A stretch of DNA of 64,000 nucleotides, from positions 186,001 through 250,000 of the forward strand of contig NZ_JARKNC010000003.1 of the NCBI RefSeq assembly GCF_029360805.1. Direction: 5' to 3'. This DNA is from Daejeonella sp. JGW-45 (lineage in GTDB: Bacteria; Bacteroidota; Bacteroidia; Sphingobacteriales; Sphingobacteriaceae). A program made the translations under genes and the position numbers. The notes beneath the pieces were generated by a model. It searched no databases and was not told where the DNA came from. It saw only the letters and a program-made list of their open reading frames with translations. Positions 63,663-64,000 of this stretch are shown here, piece after piece (position 1 is the stretch's first letter; each line of letters begins with the position of its first letter).

Positions 63663-64000
63663 TTAATCTACAGCACCTGCTGATCCAAGTCTGCGGAGAA
63701 GAATTGCCGAGGATATGGAGGCCAGTATCAACCTGGTCTCTTTATCCAGATCGTTATATATCCATACACTATTGTCGTATACATCGATAATGCCCACAAC
63801 ACCGTCATCAATCCGTAGCTCATAACCCGCAGGCATTTGAACGGGCATATTTACCTGCCTGCCTTTTGGAGTAGTCATTTTTTTGGCACGTACGGTTCTA
63901 ATAATAATCGTTTCGTCCCCGTTAGTGGCGTAGCCTTCCTCCTCGGCGTACGGCAGGTCCAGGAAACGCTTTGCCGTATCTCTTTTTGCATCGTAATTCG
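63663..64000 (-). CDS. C-terminal part of an unidentified protein (partial)
   Basis: The frame is open from the window edge to a stop at 63663, about 112 residues. It includes 'AKRFLDLPYAEEEGYATNGD', 'TIIIRTVRAKKMTTPKGRQV', 'YELRIDDGVVGIIDVYDNSV' and 'TRLILASISSAILLRR'. Not recognised. Its stop is 29 bp before the sigma gene on the same strand, so the genes may be cotranscribed. Confidence 0.6.
   Translation of the reverse strand, partial: NYDAKRDTAKRFLDLPYAEEEGYATNGDETIIIRTVRAKKMTTPKGRQVNMPVQMPAGYELRIDDGVVGIIDVYDNSVWIYNDLDKETRLILASISSAILLRRLGSAGAVD

Noticed and set aside
63663-63878. Independent 71-aa gene
   Set aside because: The frame stays open upstream to the window edge with protein-like sequence, so it is the tail of a longer gene.

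Overview
The window looks like a chromosomal segment of a Bacteroidota bacterium, most likely of the Sphingobacteriaceae (Pedobacter/Mucilaginibacter-like). The reasons are a SusC/SusD pair, several promoters that fit the Bacteroidota -7 box TAnnTTTG, lipoproteins with short lipoboxes, and a set of housekeeping genes of the usual type. No rRNA, tRNA, CRISPR array, prophage or intact transposase was found. Calls come from reading motifs by eye; no database search was run.

Layout. 1-5 kb: a truncated YqgE/AlgH gene, then pdxH-nuoC-nuoD, then a sigma factor paired with a membrane-anchored trypsin-like protease, and a small lipoprotein. 5.3-11.9 kb: a tripartite RND efflux operon (tetR-tolC-adaptor-pump) on the minus strand, preceded by a clear palindromic operator. 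12-18.1 kb: housekeeping genes (purB, a NifU-type protein, inositol monophosphatase family, lgt, mtaB, ubiX). 18.3-24.6 kb: a second tripartite RND operon in the same gene order on the plus strand. 24.7-28.5 kb: a DEAD-box-like protein with degenerate catalytic motifs, apbE and cfa. 62.5-64 kb: a second sigma/membrane-partner pair and a truncated gene.

The accessory centre of the window, 28.5-61.4 kb, is a 33-kb catabolic locus. About 23 genes run on the minus strand with short gaps or overlaps. They include SusC/SusD, six sialidase-like (BNR/Asp-box) proteins, with a seventh on the plus strand, two separate DHDPS/N-acetylneuraminate-lyase family aldolases, a secreted aldolase-Kelch fusion protein, a stand-alone NanM-like Kelch protein, an SMP-30-type lactonase, two SDRs, two aldo-keto reductases, an MFS carrier, a threonine-synthase-like PLP enzyme, RidA, an aspartoacylase-like hydrolase, two SGNH esterases and a GntR/FCD regulator. 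A 13-bp operator of the form TATGTnnnACnTA occurs at four places in the locus (29.41, 29.56, 56.76 and 60.45 kb). Three copies sit directly downstream of a well-formed Bacteroidota promoter, which ties the two ends of the locus into one probable regulon of the GntR regulator at 60.7 kb.

Working model (inference): outer-membrane and periplasmic proteins bind, trim and deacylate an acidic or amino-sugar-containing glycan. The MFS carrier imports the released sugar. SDR/AKR enzymes and a lactonase oxidise it, the aspartoacylase-like enzyme removes an N-acyl group, the PLP enzyme with RidA deaminates it, and the NAL-type aldolases split the 2-keto-3-deoxy acid. The locus resembles a sialic-acid (nan) locus in its aldolase, Kelch mutarotase and BNR proteins, but no NanE, NanK, NagA or NagB is present and the BNR proteins lack a recognisable FRIP motif, so the true substrate is open.

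Non-coding features include four loci of 7-nt-periodic repeats (two arranged as inverted arms between convergent genes), a roughly 306-bp MITE-like element carrying four copies of an 18-bp palindromic unit, a 9+9-bp palindrome at 61.46 kb, and a possible eroded sialidase tail at 50.6 kb.
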